Shown here piece after piece: positions 5,578 through 6,566 of a stretch of DNA of 6,566 nt. This DNA is from Pseudomonadota bacterium. Its GTDB lineage: Bacteria > Myxococcota_A > Bradymonadia > UBA4248. The notes beneath the pieces are model-generated. The model worked only from the letters and a program-made list of their open reading frames with translations. It did not search any database and was not told where the DNA came from. The stretch spans positions 1-6,566 of the forward strand of contig WQTY01000124.1 in the NCBI GenBank assembly GCA_009786045.1, in the 5' to 3' direction. The translations under genes and the position numbers were made by a program. Positions within the stretch are counted from its first letter, which is position 1; every line of letters starts with the position of its first letter.

Positions 5578-6297
5578 ATGAACAGAATGGCCTGCGGTGC
5601 TGTCATGGCACTGCTCTTTGCACTTTTCACCCCTCAGGCATTTGCCCAGTCTGCCGAAACGGGCTTCGAGCTGCGTGCCGGCCTGACTGTCCCCATCGTT
5701 GTGACCAGCAGCGCCGTCGTCTGGTCTGTTGGCATCGACGACGTTGGCAGCATCGATCTCGCAATCCCGACCGCAGTCGGTGCTGGCGTTGGTTTTGGCC
5801 TGAATCTTTCCTTCGGCTATCGATGGCCATACTTCGGCGTCTACCTCGATCAGGATATCAGCAGCGTCCTTATCGGCAGGATCAACCTTTTTCGCGATTC
5901 GGAGAGTGGCAAAAAGGATCTCAGTGCCCGATTCCTGGGCGGCAGCTATATCCTGTTCCGCGGATTCCTCCCCGTGACATCCAGCTTCGCCTTATCGGCA
6001 GGCCTGGGCGCAGGCGTCATGTACGGCACCAATAAAGACTTTGGCCTGTTCATGTCGGATGAGAGTGGCAATGATGTCGCTTTCGCCTTCAAGGCTCAGC
6101 TTGGATTCACCTATTACTTCAACCATGTCTTTGGCCTTGGATTCCATGTCGACTACGCCATGGCCTATAAATCCTTCACAATGTTCCATATCACCCACCA
6201 GGTGGAACCAATCGAGGCTGAGATCGAGGTTAAATCCAAAATCAAACACTATGTTCACAATGTCCAGCCCACCCTGCACTTCAACTTCAGCTTTTAG
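5578..6297 (+). CDS. Small outer-membrane beta-barrel protein, function unknown
   Basis: A 239-residue protein. A clear signal peptide covers residues 1-23 (Arg3, hydrophobic core, cleavage after AFA). The mature part has repeated stretches of alternating hydrophobic and polar residues with Gly and aromatic residues (FELRAGLTVPI, GFGLNLSFGYRW, FALSAGLGAGVMYG, FAFKAQLGFTYYF, GLGFHVDYAMAY). It ends LHFNFSF with a terminal Phe, the usual signal for the BAM assembly machine. Length fits an 8-to-10-strand barrel like those grouped as outer-membrane beta-barrel domain proteins. No OmpA peptidoglycan-binding domain or catalytic motif is visible, and I do not recognise a specific family. The sigma-54-like promoter upstream suggests regulated expression through an enhancer-binding protein. 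It is followed by repeats, so probably monocistronic. Porin, adhesin or structural roles are all possible. Confidence 0.82.
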   Translation: MNRMACGAVMALLFALFTPQAFAQSAETGFELRAGLTVPIVVTSSAVVWSVGIDDVGSIDLAIPTAVGAGVGFGLNLSFGYRWPYFGVYLDQDISSVLIGRINLFRDSESGKKDLSARFLGGSYILFRGFLPVTSSFALSAGLGAGVMYGTNKDFGLFMSDESGNDVAFAFKAQLGFTYYFNHVFGLGFHVDYAMAYKSFTMFHITHQVEPIEAEIEVKSKIKHYVHNVQPTLHFNFSF

Positions 6298-6381
6298 GCA
6301 ACCTGAGCTGAATAACGTTGAATGGTCATTGCCTCCTGCAAAAAACCGTTAACAGGGCAACGATTTCCAGCCCAAAACAGG

Positions 6382-6399
6382 GGCGTAGCATGCCACGCC
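6382..6399. repeat. Short hairpin in the repeat cluster after the beta-barrel gene
   Basis: GGCGT (6382-6386) pairs with ACGCC (6395-6399), and GC/GC extends the pairing inside around AT-rich bases with one A-C mismatch. It is preceded by a G-run, so it resembles a divergent member of the GTAGGGGCG hairpin family. It begins about 85 nt after the beta-barrel stop; the bases between contain no clear terminator. Confidence 0.45.
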
Positions 6400-6415
6400 A
6401 GCGCAGAGGGGGTTC

Positions 6416-6442
6416 GGGGGAACCAGTTCCCCCACAAAAAAA
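6416..6442 (-). repeat. T-run plus G5/C5 hairpin repeat, copy 4 (inverted)
   Basis: GGGGGAAC (6416-6423) and GTTCCCCC (6426-6433) are perfect complements around CA. A seven-A run follows (6436-6442), so on the minus strand it reads T7, then the hairpin, then CCCCCTCTGC, as in the other copies. For the plus-strand beta-barrel transcript an A-run follows the stem, which argues against intrinsic termination. Confidence 0.7.
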
Positions 6443-6445
6443 TCT

Positions 6446-6471
6446 GTAGAGGCGACCATCCCTGGTCGCCC
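6446..6471 (+). repeat. GTAGGGGCGA hairpin repeat, copy 3
   Basis: GTAGA is followed by GGCGACC (6451-6457), an ATCCCT loop and GGTCGCC (6464-6470). One G of the consensus is A here, shortening the stem to 7 bp. It lies next to an inverted copy of the T-run hairpin, so the two families occur together again. Confidence 0.65.
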
Positions 6472-6473
6472 GC

Positions 6474-6525
6474 GCGACGTAGTCGCCCCAGCCGGGCGTT
6501 GCGGGGCCGGCGACTGAGGCCCCGC
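6474..6525. repeat. Two further stem-loops leading into the terminal direct repeat
   Basis: GCGAC-GTA-GTCGC (6474-6486) is a small perfect hairpin whose right side reads GGGGCGAC on the minus strand, like a reversed member of the GTAGGGGCGA family. GCGGGGCC (6501-6508) and GGCCCCGC (6518-6525) form a perfect 8-bp stem around a 9-nt loop. The second stem overlaps the start of the direct repeat shared with the left edge of the window. Confidence 0.6.
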
Positions 6526-6566
6526 ACAGGGGGTAGACGCGTATCGGCATGCCCCCCTTTCAAGGG
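6506..6566. repeat. Long direct repeat, copy B (right edge, probably cut off)
   Basis: It matches positions 1-43 with one difference and then shares the C-run, T-run, A-run, G-run core in diverged form. The window ends inside the palindromic core, so the outer right arm seen in copy A (GGCCGATA) is outside. The two copies are not identical, so this is a dispersed repeat and not the simple overlap of a circular molecule. Confidence 0.8.

Noticed and set aside
6294..6563. Minus-strand frames of 74-89 codons at the right edge
   Set aside because: They consist of translated hairpin repeats, rich in Arg, Gly and Pro as expected from GC-rich palindromes.
1..6566. CRISPR array or defence island
   Set aside because: The repeats are irregularly spaced, differ in type and orientation, and no Cas or other defence gene is present.

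Overview
The window holds four complete genes on alternating strands (minus, plus, minus, plus). All four encode proteins of the cell envelope or membrane. Nearly every gap between them is filled with small GC-rich hairpin repeats. The host looks like a Gram-negative bacterium: there is a small outer-membrane beta-barrel with a C-terminal Phe, a periplasmic MltD-type lytic transglycosylase, a probable lipoprotein, and a good sigma-54-type promoter. The Cys-rich leader of the lipoprotein (CPEGY- and CRAGY-like segments) resembles Myxococcota and other former Deltaproteobacteria. That lineage guess is inference only.

Layout. Positions 1-126 are repeats: one copy of a long direct repeat, a palindrome with a TTTTAAAA centre, and a G5/C5 hairpin. 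Positions 127-1503 (minus) encode a ComEC-like metallo-beta-lactamase-fold hydrolase, probably a lipoprotein. A 231-bp divergent spacer follows. Positions 1735-3669 (plus) encode an MltD-like lytic transglycosylase with one canonical and about three degenerate LysM repeats. Positions 3670-3872 are a convergent spacer packed with hairpin repeats. Positions 3873-5204 (minus) encode a TraB/PrgY-family membrane protein. Positions 5205-5577 are a divergent spacer with further repeat copies and the sigma-54-like promoter. Positions 5578-6297 (plus) encode a small secreted beta-barrel protein. Positions 6298-6566 are about 80 bases of apparently unique sequence followed by a run of hairpins ending in the second copy of the direct repeat found at position 1.

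No pair of genes forms an operon, since every adjacent pair is convergent or divergent. The shared theme is the envelope: peptidoglycan turnover, a surface or periplasmic hydrolase, an inner-membrane TraB protein and an outer-membrane barrel. The sequence does not show that they act together. I see no CRISPR array, tRNA, rRNA, transposase, integrase or toxin-antitoxin pair, and no convincing new defence or biosynthetic system. The most unusual parts are the intergenic repeats (several families, some with compensatory base changes), the direct repeats coinciding with both window edges, and the lipidated Cys-rich ComEC-like hydrolase.
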